Of a stretch of 13,282 nt of DNA, positions 1-7,318 are shown piece by piece. The DNA comes from Deltaproteobacteria bacterium (GTDB lineage: Bacteria > Myxococcota_A > UBA9160 > UBA4427): the NCBI GenBank assembly GCA_011051925.1, contig DRKE01000053.1, positions 1 to 13,282 on the forward strand, written 5' to 3'. The number at the start of each line of letters is the position of its first letter. Position 1 is the stretch's first letter. The position numbers and the translations under genes were made by a program. Under the pieces are notes generated by a model. That model did not search any database and was not told the DNA's origin. It saw only the letters and a program-made list of their open reading frames with translations.

Positions 1-1
1 G

Positions 2-1900
2 AATCCCGAGGAGATCGTCGCCTACACGATGGCGCGTGACGGAGACACACGCTTCGATGATCGCTTCGGGTTCACGATCGATCCCTTTCTCGATCGGCAG
101 AACGGCTACTTCTTCCAGGTGAACGCCAACGGCGTCCGACGGGACGCACTGCTCGAGGGCGGATCCTTCGAGTCGAGCTGGGATGGTCGATGGTATGCGA
201 AGACCTCGATCGATTCCGAGGGTTGGATCGTCGAAATCGCTCTTCCCTACGCGACGATCAACTTCGATCCCGATCAGGACGTCTGGGGATTCAACATGGC
301 TCGGGGGATCCGCCGGCGAAACGAGATCGACCGCTGGTCGGATCCGGTTCGTGAACGATTCCTGACAGCGATGGGTCGGGCGGGAAACCTGGTCGGAATG
401 CGCGACATCCGGCAGGCACTCGGACTTCAGGTCGTTCCATCCGGGACGCTCAGGAGGGTCGACGACGCGAGCGACCCGCCGGATTCCGGCGATCGGCGCC
501 ACTACACGCGGTTCGATCCGAGTCTGGACGTCTTCTACAAGATCACGCCTTCCGTGACGACCGCACTCACGGTCAACACGGATTTCGGTGAGTCCGAGGT
601 CGATGAAAGGCAGGTGAACCTGTCCCGCTTTGCACTCTTCTTTCCGGAGAAGCGTGATTTCTTCCTTCAGGACGCCTTGATCTTCCGCTTCGCGGATCTC
701 GACCAGAACGGACGTCCGTTCTTCTCGCGACGGATCGGACTGAACGACGAGGGAGATCCCGAGGGCATCACGGCGGGCGGGAAGGTCACCGGCCGGATCG
801 GCCGTTTCAAGATCGGGATCCTGGACGTCGTGCTCGACGAGCACGATCGGGTCGACCAGCAGAACGTACTCGTCGCGAGAATGGCCGCGAATTTCGGGGA
901 GTCGACGATCGGAGTCATTGCGACCCACGGCGATCCTTCTGGGTCGGGAAACAACGCGGTCGTCGGAGGCGATGTCTCCTACCGGAACACGAGCTTCCTG
1001 GGCAGCAAGACATTCAACGCGACGGCATGGTTGCAGGGCAGCTTCAGTGACCCGGATTCCGGACCGGACGTGCCCGCGGACGCGATCGAGGGGAACGGTC
1101 TCGCCTATGGCGCGACGATCGCCTATCCGAACGATCGCCATCGCTGGGAGTTCTCCGCCCGGATCTTCGACGACGACTTCAATCCCGCACTCGGTTTCGC
1201 CAACCGCGTCGGCATCCGGGATTTCAAGGGGGATCTGCGTCGCCGTTGGCGTCCGGATCAGGATCTCTTCCAGACCGTCGATACGCGGGTCGAGGCCCGC
1301 CTCGTGACCGACCTTTCGCGAACCGTCGAAACCGGCGAACTCACCTGGACGGCGATCGATGCGGCGACGCCGGTCGGGGACGCGATCCGCTTCCAGTATC
1401 GACACCGGTACGAGTTCGTCGAAACCGCCTTCTCGAACCTGGATATTCCGCTCGGCCGCTACAATTTCGACGAGGGGGCGGTCCGTTTCACGGCCAGCTC
1501 GAATCGCTGGATGAGCGGAGAACTCTCGCTCAGGTACGGTACCTTCTTCGATGGCACGCGGACGCGTTTGAGTGCGGACACGTCGTTCCGGTTCTCGAAA
1601 TTCGTCCAGGCTGGGATCGTGTATCAGCTCGATGACATCCGCTTGCCGAACGGCGACGAGTTGATCCATCTCTTGCGTGCGCGCCTCAGTTTCCTGTTCA
1701 CTCCCGACATCTCGTGGATCACGCTGATCCAGTTCGACAATCTGTCGGATTCGATCGCGATCAACAGCCGCTTCCGGTGGATCATCGAAGACGGACGTGA
1801 ACTCTTCCTGGTCCTGAACCAGGGTCTCGATACGTCTGACGGGATCGAGGCCGGGCGTACGGCACCGTTGGTCAAGCTCCAGTGGACCTTCCGCTTCTGA
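2..1900 (+). CDS. DUF5916-family outer-membrane beta-barrel protein with CBM9-like N-terminal domain (5' truncated)
   Basis: Frame 2 is open from the first base, and the residues before the first ATG (position 29) read NPEEIVAYT straight into a conserved domain. The gene therefore starts upstream of the window and ATG 29 is not the start; 632 codons are visible. Fragment residues 1 to about 110 look like the end of a CBM9/DOMON-like beta-sandwich, with SEGWIVEIALPYATINF near residues 72-90. Next comes the DUF5916 hallmark FFPEKRDFF at 213-221. The rest alternates short aromatic beta-strands with polar turns, as in a barrel, and the protein ends in KLQWTFRF. A terminal Phe is the usual signal for outer-membrane barrel assembly. 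The family is widespread in Gram-negative bacteria and its function is unknown. The cell location is inferred, and any signal peptide lies outside the window. An exported peptidase gene follows 142 bp downstream with its own likely promoter. Confidence 0.88.
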   Translation, partial: NPEEIVAYTMARDGDTRFDDRFGFTIDPFLDRQNGYFFQVNANGVRRDALLEGGSFESSWDGRWYAKTSIDSEGWIVEIALPYATINFDPDQDVWGFNMARGIRRRNEIDRWSDPVRERFLTAMGRAGNLVGMRDIRQALGLQVVPSGTLRRVDDASDPPDSGDRRHYTRFDPSLDVFYKITPSVTTALTVNTDFGESEVDERQVNLSRFALFFPEKRDFFLQDALIFRFADLDQNGRPFFSRRIGLNDEGDPEGITAGGKVTGRIGRFKIGILDVVLDEHDRVDQQNVLVARMAANFGESTIGVIATHGDPSGSGNNAVVGGDVSYRNTSFLGSKTFNATAWLQGSFSDPDSGPDVPADAIEGNGLAYGATIAYPNDRHRWEFSARIFDDDFNPALGFANRVGIRDFKGDLRRRWRPDQDLFQTVDTRVEARLVTDLSRTVETGELTWTAIDAATPVGDAIRFQYRHRYEFVETAFSNLDIPLGRYNFDEGAVRFTASSNRWMSGELSLRYGTFFDGTRTRLSADTSFRFSKFVQAGIVYQLDDIRLPNGDELIHLLRARLSFLFTPDISWITLIQFDNLSDSIAINSRFRWIIEDGRELFLVLNQGLDTSDGIEAGRTAPLVKLQWTFRF

Positions 1901-1983
1901 TCCGGTTCGGCGAAGAGGAGGCGAGCAGGCGGGGCTGGGCGGGATTCCGGGGAATTGCAGGACCGGCAACCGCGATCGGACAT

Positions 1984-1992
1984 TGATAGGTT
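1984..1992 (+). promoter_or_regulatory. Candidate extended -10 promoter for the M20 peptidase gene
   Basis: The word TGATAGGTT reads as TG-n-TAGGTT, an extended -10 element. It ends 50 bases before the ATG at 2043, leaving a leader of roughly 40 bases. I see no good -35 hexamer at 16-18 bp, which is tolerated for extended -10 promoters. The same word pattern lies upstream of two other genes in the window, which raises my confidence. The rest of 1901-2042 holds a small ATTCC-GG-GGAAT dyad at 1944-1955 and no convincing terminator. Confidence 0.4.
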
Positions 1993-2042
1993 CTGGAAGC
2001 CGGGATCGAGCGGCGAATCGAAACGATGGGCAGGAGGAATGG

Positions 2043-3494
2043 ATGCGAGAGTCGAGGCAACGAAGGTCCGGAGGAAAGCTCGCGCTTTCGATCATGATCG
2101 GTCTGCTGTTCGGAGGAGGCGGGACGGCGCTGGCTTCGCCGCGTTCGGAGGAGATCGCCGAGCGCCTCGCGGGCGCGATCCGCTTCGAGACCGTGAGCCC
2201 CGAGGATCCTGCCGAGTTCGATCCGGAGCCCTTCGTGGCCTTCGCGGCCTATCTGCGGGATCTCTATCCCCGCACGCATGCCACCCTCGACCTCGAGCGG
2301 ATCAATGAGCACACCCTCCTGTTCGAGTGGAAGGGAACGAACCCGGATCTGGCCCCGGCTCTCTTCATGGCGCATCTGGACGTCGTCCCGGTCGAGGGGG
2401 CGGCGGTCGAGGCCTGGACCCACCCGCCCTTCGCGGGGGAGATCGTGGACGGTTTCGTCTGGGGGCGTGGCGCGCTCGACGTGAAATCGGGGGTGATCTT
2501 CTGGCTGGAGGCGATCGAGTCGTTGCTGGCCGGGGGATTCACGCCGGAACGAACGATCTATCTCTCTCTGGGACATGACGAGGAGATCGGAGGGCAACAT
2601 GGCGCGGTCGCGGTCGCGGAGCGATTCCGGAGTCTCGGGATCCACCCGGCCTTCCTCTTCGATGAGGGCGGGCTCATCCTGGATGGTCATCCGCTCCTGC
2701 CCGAGGCCACGACCGCCCTCGTCATCACCGCGGAGAAGTCGTACTACACCGTCCAACTCACGGCCCATGGCGTCAGCGGGCACTCTTCGATGCCGCCGAA
2801 GCACACGGCGATCGGGAAGCTCGCCCGGGCGATCGAACGAGTCGAGAATCATCCCATGCCGGCGAAGATCGTCCGTCCGCTGCGTGACATGCTCGAGGCG
2901 GCAAGCCCGCATGTGTCGCTCGGTCGGCGATTCGCGTTCCGGAATCTCTGGCTCACGGGGGGGCTCGTCAAGAAATCGTTCCTCGAGGATCAGGTCAGCG
3001 CGCCATTGGTCCGTACGACCTTTGCGGTCACGCTCGTTTCGGGCGGCGTCAAGGACAACGTGATTCCCGAACGGGCCCAGGCCACGATCAACGTCCGGAT
3101 GCTTCCCGGGGATACGCCCGAAGACGTGATCGAGCACCTGACCCGGGTGATCGACGATCCCGAGATCGAGATCGAGGGGACGACCTGGGGAATGGCGCCC
3201 GAGCCGGCACCGGTCGACGGGATCGCCTTTCCGCTCGCATCCGAGGCGATCCGATCGGTCTATCCCCAGGCGATCGTCCTGCCGGGCCTGATTTCCGGCG
3301 CGACGGACTCCCGGCATTTCACGGGGATCGTCGACGAGATCATCCGCTTCGTCCCGGAGCGGGTCCACGTCTCCCAGGCGGACGGTGCCCATGGCCGCGA
3401 CGAGAGAATCGCCGTCGAGTACCTGGCCGATTCGGTCGCGATCGCGACCGGAATGGTTCGCAGGGCGGGCAAGCCGGGTCTCCAGGAGGAGTAG
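2043..3494 (+). CDS. Exported M20 family zinc metallopeptidase, PM20D1/carboxypeptidase S-like
   Basis: The gene encodes 483 residues. I chose ATG 2043 because AGGAGG at 2032-2037 sits 5 bases upstream; an in-frame TTG at 1983 overlaps the likely promoter. The N-terminus has a basic stretch, a hydrophobic core at about 13-28 and TALA before Ser32, so it is a signal peptidase I signal and the enzyme acts in the periplasm or outside. The M20 metal site is complete: H111 and D113 (MAHLDVVP), D146 (GRGALDVK), the E180-E181 pair (GHDEEIGG), D207 (DEGG) and H425 (TDSRHF). The dimer/lid region GHSSMPP is at 246-252 and HGRDERI at 450. The length and motif style fit the PM20D1/CPS1 branch, whose members cleave C-terminal residues from peptides or hydrolyse and form N-acyl amino acids. 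The substrate cannot be read from sequence. It is probably transcribed from its own promoter. Confidence 0.93.
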   Translation: MRESRQRRSGGKLALSIMIGLLFGGGGTALASPRSEEIAERLAGAIRFETVSPEDPAEFDPEPFVAFAAYLRDLYPRTHATLDLERINEHTLLFEWKGTNPDLAPALFMAHLDVVPVEGAAVEAWTHPPFAGEIVDGFVWGRGALDVKSGVIFWLEAIESLLAGGFTPERTIYLSLGHDEEIGGQHGAVAVAERFRSLGIHPAFLFDEGGLILDGHPLLPEATTALVITAEKSYYTVQLTAHGVSGHSSMPPKHTAIGKLARAIERVENHPMPAKIVRPLRDMLEAASPHVSLGRRFAFRNLWLTGGLVKKSFLEDQVSAPLVRTTFAVTLVSGGVKDNVIPERAQATINVRMLPGDTPEDVIEHLTRVIDDPEIEIEGTTWGMAPEPAPVDGIAFPLASEAIRSVYPQAIVLPGLISGATDSRHFTGIVDEIIRFVPERVHVSQADGAHGRDERIAVEYLADSVAIATGMVRRAGKPGLQEE

Positions 3495-3540
3495 GGAGCC
3501 TGTAGGAACGGGTTCCCTCGCGCGCCGACGGATCCTTCTC

Positions 3541-3554
3541 GGGCGGTCGCGCCC
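3541..3554. other. GC hairpin between convergent genes
   Basis: GGGCG-GTCG-CGCCC is a perfect 5-bp stem with a tetraloop. It lies in the 64-bp gap between the ends of the M20 peptidase and the alcohol dehydrogenase genes. Neither strand has a T-run after it, so it is not a classical intrinsic terminator. It could still slow polymerase for either convergent transcript. A weaker dyad, GGAAC-GG-GTTCC, is at 3505-3516. Confidence 0.3.
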
Positions 3555-3558
3555 TCGA

Positions 3559-4731
3559 TCAGGGTTCGAGGTGGCCTGCCAGGGATTTCCGGAGGACGCG
3601 TTCGAGGTCGTCCGGATCGCATGGCTTCGGGTTCGTCGACAGGGACGGATCGGCAGCCGCCATGGGGACCAGCTCGGGGATCATCGACTCGTCGACGATC
3701 CCCTCGAGTGTATGGGGCAGCTCGAGCCGCGAGCGCAGCCGCAGGGTCCAATCGAGGACGTCTTCGAAGCGATCCCCCGGAAGATCGAGCATCCGTGCCA
3801 GTCGGGGCATCCGGTCTTCAATGGCCGGTCGATTGTGCACCATGACATAGGGCTGGAAGATCGCGTTGGCCGTCCCATGATGGAGCCCGGTCAGGCCACC
3901 GACGGGATGGGAAAGGGCGTGGATGAGCCCCAGGCCCTTCTGGAAGGCCGTGGCCCCCATCGAGGCGGCCATCAGGAGATGGGTCCTCGCGGTCCTGTCG
4001 TGGCCATCCTCGAAGGCTCGTACCAGGTTCTCGGAGATGAGGCGCATGCCTTCGAGCGCGATGCCGTCTGCCATCGGATGATAGGCGGGGGCACACCAGG
4101 CCTCGAAGCAGTGGGCGAGGGCGTCCATTCCCGTCGCGGCGGTGAGTCCTGGCGGCAGCCCGAGCGTGAGGTCGGGGTCGGCGATCACGAGGTCGGGCTG
4201 CATCCGGGGATGGAAGATGATCTTCTTGCTGTGCTCGCTCGGGTCGAGAATGACGGCGGCCCGTCCGACTTCCGAGCCCGTTCCCGCGGTCGTGGGGACG
4301 GCGATCGAGGGCAGGATCCGATCTCCGTCCGCCCGTTTCCAGTTGTCTCCCACGTCCTCGTAGTCGAGGATCCGGCCGGGATTCCGAGCGAGCAGGGCGA
4401 TGCATTTGCCGACGTCCATCGCGGATCCACCGCCGATCAGCAGACAACCGTCGGCCCCGTGCTCGGCGGCGGACGCGAGTCCTGCCTCCACATGCGAGCT
4501 GGCGGGATTCGTCTCGATCTCCGAGAAGACGCGGGGAGCGAGTCCCTCCGCTTCGAGTCGAGGGAGGATCGGCCCGAACCAATCGAGCCCGAGGATTCCC
4601 GGGTCGGTCACGACGAGCGGGCGTTCGATCCCGAGCTCGAGACAGGCGGAGGCCAGCTCGCGGACGCGTCCGGCTCCGATCCGATAGCTGGCCGGGTAGT
4701 TGAAATCGCCGACGGGGGGCAAGTCGCTCAC
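3559..4731 (-). CDS. Iron-containing (group III) alcohol dehydrogenase
   Basis: The product is a 390-residue NAD(P)-dependent alcohol dehydrogenase. The longest open frame runs to 4821 but would overlap the upstream synthetase by 70 bases. GTG 4731 has AGGAG six bases upstream (4738-4742) and gives the normal family N-terminus. The nucleotide site is seen in LIGGGSAMDVGK (98-109) and PTTAGTGSEVG (146-156). All four metal ligands of the FucO type are present by motif alignment: D203 and H207 (GMDALAHCFEAW), H271 (HALSHPVGG) and H285 (LHHGTANA). The gene starts 20 bp after the stop of the glutamine-synthetase-like gene, so the two are almost surely cotranscribed. Its inferred role is to oxidise the hydroxyl of a gamma-glutamylated amino alcohol, such as gamma-glutamylethanolamide, to the aldehyde. 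The family assignment is sure; the substrate is inferred from context only. Confidence 0.93.
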   Translation of the reverse strand: MSDLPPVGDFNYPASYRIGAGRVRELASACLELGIERPLVVTDPGILGLDWFGPILPRLEAEGLAPRVFSEIETNPASSHVEAGLASAAEHGADGCLLIGGGSAMDVGKCIALLARNPGRILDYEDVGDNWKRADGDRILPSIAVPTTAGTGSEVGRAAVILDPSEHSKKIIFHPRMQPDLVIADPDLTLGLPPGLTAATGMDALAHCFEAWCAPAYHPMADGIALEGMRLISENLVRAFEDGHDRTARTHLLMAASMGATAFQKGLGLIHALSHPVGGLTGLHHGTANAIFQPYVMVHNRPAIEDRMPRLARMLDLPGDRFEDVLDWTLRLRSRLELPHTLEGIVDESMIPELVPMAAADPSLSTNPKPCDPDDLERVLRKSLAGHLEP

Positions 4732-4737
4732 GGGTCG

Positions 4738-4742
4738 CTCCT
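4738..4742 (-). promoter_or_regulatory. Ribosome binding site fixing the alcohol dehydrogenase start
   Basis: On the minus strand AGGAG precedes the GTG at 4731 by 6 bases. It lies in the 20-bp gap after the synthetase stop codon. The longer reading frame starting at 4821 has no comparable signal. Confidence 0.75.
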
Positions 4743-4751
4743 GGGAGACGT

Positions 4752-6134
4752 TCAGATGATCTCGAAATAGCGCGCGAGGTCCCAATCGGTCACGGTCTTT
4801 CGACATTCCCGGTCCTCCCAATCTCGCGTCCCGGCGTAGTGTTCGACGAAGGTGTCGCCGAAGACGGCGCGGGCCATCTCGGAGGCACGGAGGCGGTCAC
4901 TCGCCTCGCGCAGGCTCGAGGGCAGCGGATGCCGGAGGGATTCCGGGTCTTCGTAGCCGTTGCCGAGGACGGGATCCGGGAGTTCGAGGCTTTCTTCGAT
5001 GCCGCGAAGCCCCGATGCGAGGGCCGCGGCCTCCGCGAGATGGGGGTTCGCATCGGCCGGAGCGACGCGGTACTCGCTTCGCTGGCCGTTCGGGCCGCCG
5101 GGAATGACGCGGACCGCGGTGGTGCGATTCTCGACACCCCAGTTCGAAGCGGTGGGCGCCCACATCCCGGGGACGAGCCGGCGGTAGCTGTTGATCGTGG
5201 AACAGACCATCGCGAGCAGCTCGGGCATGTAGCGGACCTGGCCTGCGACGAACTGGCGCATCGTCTGGCTCATGTCGAAGGGCTCTCCCTCGGCGTGGAA
5301 GGCATTCTGGCCGGAGGACTTGTCGCGAAGCGAAAGATGGAGATGGCCGCTCTGGCCGGGGTAGTCATTGCTCCATTTCGCCATGAAGGTGGCCATCAAG
5401 CCGGCCCGCTGGGCGAAGACCTTGGTGAAGGTCTTGAAGAGGGCAGCCCGGTCCGCGGCGTCGAGCCCGCGCGCGTGTCGGATGGCCGCCTCGATGACGC
5501 CCGGTCCGGTCTCCGTATGCAGCGCCTCGAGGGGACAGTCGAAGGCATCCATCTCGTCGATCAGCTCGTGATAGAGCTCGGCGTGGACGGAGTTGCGCAG
5601 GATCGAGTAGCCGAACATGCCGGGGGTGAAGGGTTGGAGGTCCCGGTAGCCCTTCTTCCGGATGCTGTCGGGCGTCTCATCGAAGAGGAAGAATTCGTAT
5701 TCGAAGGCCGCATCGACCTCGAATCCCATCGCGTCGGCCTTTTCGATCGTCCGGGCGAGTACGGAGCGGGGGCATACCCGGGCGTAGGGTTCTTCGAAAC
5801 GGCCGATCAGCAGGAGGGTGTCCTCTTCGAAGGGAATCCGGCGGAGCGTCGAAAGGTCGAGGCGGACGGAAGCATCCCGATAGCCCGTATGCCATCCCGA
5901 AACCTCGATGCCGTCCTGGTAGAGTTCGTCATGACTGTCCCAACCGAAGACGACATCGCAGAACCCGAAACCCTTCGCCACGGCGGATCGGAACTTTTCC
6001 CGATTCACGTATTTCCCGCGGAAGACGCCGTCGATGTCGAAGATCCCGATCTTGAAGTGACGGATGCCTTCACGTTCGATCCATTGGTCGAGTTCGTGGG
6101 CGTTCGTGACGGATGCGGTGGAGCCTGTCGTCAT
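4752..6134 (-). CDS. Glutamine synthetase family protein, gamma-glutamylamine synthetase type (PuuA/GlnA4-like)
   Basis: The gene encodes 460 residues. ATG 6134 has GGAGG four bases upstream. The glutamine-synthetase catalytic core is intact: FEYEFFLFDE (E145, E147), TETGPGVIEAAI (E208, E215), SGHLHLSL (H264, H266), YRRLVPG (318-324), ENRTTAVRV (R337, R342) and RSEYRVAPADANPHL (352-366). The ammonium-pocket loop of true glutamine synthetase (DGSS type) is instead FGWDSHDELYQDG followed by VSGWHTGYRDA. I see no NLYDLPP-like adenylylation site. This pattern is typical of family members that join glutamate to an amine, such as putrescine, ethanolamine or anilines, rather than to ammonia. The coupled Fe-dependent dehydrogenase favours an amino alcohol as substrate. 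The enzyme is cytoplasmic and ATP- and Mg-dependent. It is the first gene of a two-gene operon. The leader holds three dyads and may be regulated. The exact amine is unknown. Confidence 0.9.
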   Translation of the reverse strand: MTTGSTASVTNAHELDQWIEREGIRHFKIGIFDIDGVFRGKYVNREKFRSAVAKGFGFCDVVFGWDSHDELYQDGIEVSGWHTGYRDASVRLDLSTLRRIPFEEDTLLLIGRFEEPYARVCPRSVLARTIEKADAMGFEVDAAFEYEFFLFDETPDSIRKKGYRDLQPFTPGMFGYSILRNSVHAELYHELIDEMDAFDCPLEALHTETGPGVIEAAIRHARGLDAADRAALFKTFTKVFAQRAGLMATFMAKWSNDYPGQSGHLHLSLRDKSSGQNAFHAEGEPFDMSQTMRQFVAGQVRYMPELLAMVCSTINSYRRLVPGMWAPTASNWGVENRTTAVRVIPGGPNGQRSEYRVAPADANPHLAEAAALASGLRGIEESLELPDPVLGNGYEDPESLRHPLPSSLREASDRLRASEMARAVFGDTFVEHYAGTRDWEDRECRKTVTDWDLARYFEII

Positions 6135-6138
6135 GATT

Positions 6139-6149
6139 CCTCCAGGAGG
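6139..6149 (-). promoter_or_regulatory. Shine-Dalgarno of the synthetase inside a small dyad
   Basis: On the message the bases read CCTCC-T-GGAGG, then four bases, then ATG. The GGAGG is the ribosome binding site, and the CCTCC directly before it is its exact complement. A CCUC/GAGG stem with a three-base loop could partly mask the site. The stem is short, so the effect is uncertain. Confidence 0.4.
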
Positions 6150-6162
6150 CCGATCGGTCGCG

Positions 6163-6180
6163 GTCCCGGATGTCCGGGAC
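6163..6180. promoter_or_regulatory. Perfect 8-2-8 inverted repeat, candidate operator or leader hairpin
   Basis: GTCCCGGA-TG-TCCGGGAC is an exact inverted repeat 28-46 bases before the synthetase ATG. It would serve a dimeric regulator as an 18-bp site, or fold in RNA as a 7-bp stem with a four-base loop. An 8-bp palindrome, CCGATCGG, lies next to it at 6150-6157. The regulator is unknown. Confidence 0.5.
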
Positions 6181-6237
6181 GACGGCGGTCGGTTCGATAG
6201 CGTGGCCGCCAGACGGAAGGGACTGGCCGGGGACCAG

Positions 6238-6243
6238 AGGCTA
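6238..6243 (-). promoter_or_regulatory. Weak candidate -10 for the synthetase operon
   Basis: The minus strand reads GGGATAGCCT; TAGCCT differs by one base from the TAGACT hexamer before the FHA gene. It lies about 100 bases before ATG 6134, which would place the inverted repeat at 6163-6180 in the transcribed leader. The extended TG is not at the ideal position and no -35 is clear. Confidence 0.2.
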
Positions 6244-6279
6244 TCCCAGAAAAGGGGGCCGAGTGAGGCGGCGCCGGGC

Positions 6280-6288
6280 TGCTAGAAT
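6280..6288 (+). promoter_or_regulatory. Candidate extended -10 promoter for the quinone oxidoreductase gene
   Basis: TGCTAGAAT reads as TG-n-TAGAAT, five of six matches to TATAAT, and ends 49 bases before GTG 6338. No convincing -35 is seen 16-18 bp upstream. It matches the pattern seen before the M20 and FHA genes. Confidence 0.45.
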
Positions 6289-6337
6289 CCTCCGGGAAGA
6301 TCTTCGGATCGACCGGAACCCCGATGGAGAAACTGCC

Positions 6338-7318
6338 GTGAGAGCGATCGTCTGCAAGGAATTCGGACCTCCCGAGAAACTCGTGCTCGAAGAGATCGAG
6401 GATCCCGTCCCGGGTGAGGGAGAACTCGTGATCGAGGCGCGGGCCGCGACGGTCACGTTTCCCGACGCGTTGATGATCGAGGACAAGTACCAGTTCAAGG
6501 CGCCCCTTCCGTTCATCCCGGGAGGGGAGGTCGCCGGCGTCGTGGCAGAGCTGGGACCGGGTGTCGAGAAGTTCCGGGTCGGGGAACGCGTGATCGGAAG
6601 CACGATGCTGGTCGGCGGCTTCGCGGAGAAGGTGAAGGTCAAGGAGAGCGCCACGCGAAAGCTGCCCGACAATCTGGGTTTCGCGGAGTCGACCGGCATT
6701 CTCTACGCCTATGGGACGGGCTACTACGGCCTGAAGTACCGGGGTGGATTGCAGCCAGGGGAGACCCTTCTCGTCCTCGGTGCCGCCGGAAACGTCGGGC
6801 TCGCGGCGGTCGAACTCGGCAAGACCCTCGGCGCGCGGGTGATCGCTGCTGCCTCGAGTGCCGAGAAGCTGGCCGTCTGTCGCGATCGGGGCGCGGACGA
6901 GACGATCAACTATTCGACCGAGGACCTGAAGAATCGGGCGAAGGAATTGACCGAGGGGCAGGGCGTCGACGTCATCTACGACTGCATCGGAGGGGACTAT
7001 GCCGAGGCGGCGTTGCGCGCGATCGCCTGGCATGGACGTTTCCTGGTGATCGGATTCACGGCGGGGATTCCCCGCCTGCCGCTCAATCTGACGTTGCTGA
7101 AGAGTTGTCAGGTCATCGGCGTCTTCTATGGGGCGATGGTCTCGCGCCAGCCCGGACTCCGGGACGAGATCGTGCGGGATCTCGACCGGATGGCCGCCGA
7201 GGGTCGGCTCAATCCCTATGTCTCGGAGCGCTATCCCCTCGAACAGGCACCGCAGGCGCTTCGTGCGCTACTCGACCGCAAGGTGACGGGGAAGGTCGTC
7301 GTCGAGCCGAATCGCTGA
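6338..7318 (+). CDS. Zinc-independent NADPH:quinone oxidoreductase family protein (MDR superfamily)
   Basis: The gene encodes 326 residues. The open frame extends up to 6170, but GTG 6338 has GGAG at 6326-6329, eight bases upstream, and gives the normal N-terminus MRAIVCKEFGPPEKL. The GroES-like domain covers about 1-120, with PFIPGGEVAGVV at 58-69. The Rossmann domain covers about 120-270, with the glycine motif LGAAGNVGLA at 147-156. The expected ending DRKVTGKVVVEP is present. The cysteine-rich structural zinc loop and the catalytic zinc ligands of zinc alcohol dehydrogenases are absent, as in QOR and related enoyl reductases. The enzyme is cytoplasmic and reduces quinones or activated double bonds with NADPH; the true substrate is unknown. 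Its last 51 bases overlap the end of the convergent esterase gene. It is divergent from the synthetase operon with about 200 bp between, so shared control is possible. Confidence 0.92.
   Translation: MRAIVCKEFGPPEKLVLEEIEDPVPGEGELVIEARAATVTFPDALMIEDKYQFKAPLPFIPGGEVAGVVAELGPGVEKFRVGERVIGSTMLVGGFAEKVKVKESATRKLPDNLGFAESTGILYAYGTGYYGLKYRGGLQPGETLLVLGAAGNVGLAAVELGKTLGARVIAAASSAEKLAVCRDRGADETINYSTEDLKNRAKELTEGQGVDVIYDCIGGDYAEAALRAIAWHGRFLVIGFTAGIPRLPLNLTLLKSCQVIGVFYGAMVSRQPGLRDEIVRDLDRMAAEGRLNPYVSERYPLEQAPQALRALLDRKVTGKVVVEPNR

Noticed and set aside
1944..1955. ATTCC-GG-GGAAT as an operator for the M20 gene
   Set aside because: Five-base arms are too short to separate from chance in this composition. 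Noted only within the promoter entry.
1955..1960. TTGCAG as the -35 of the M20 promoter
   Set aside because: It is 26 bp from the -10 hexamer, too far for a normal sigma-70 promoter.
1872..3392. 506-codon minus-strand frame over the M20 gene
   Set aside because: It lies antisense to all of the M20 motifs, and its product is Arg/Asp-rich with no recognisable domain.
3493..3518. AGGGA...TCCCT and GGAAC-GG-GTTCC as a terminator for the M20 gene
   Set aside because: The two stems exclude each other, are short, and no T-run follows on either strand.
3385..6200. Two long plus-strand frames (3385-4770 and 4839-6200) over the dehydrogenase and synthetase
   Set aside because: Both are mirror images of strongly conserved minus-strand enzymes and carry no domain or ribosome binding site.
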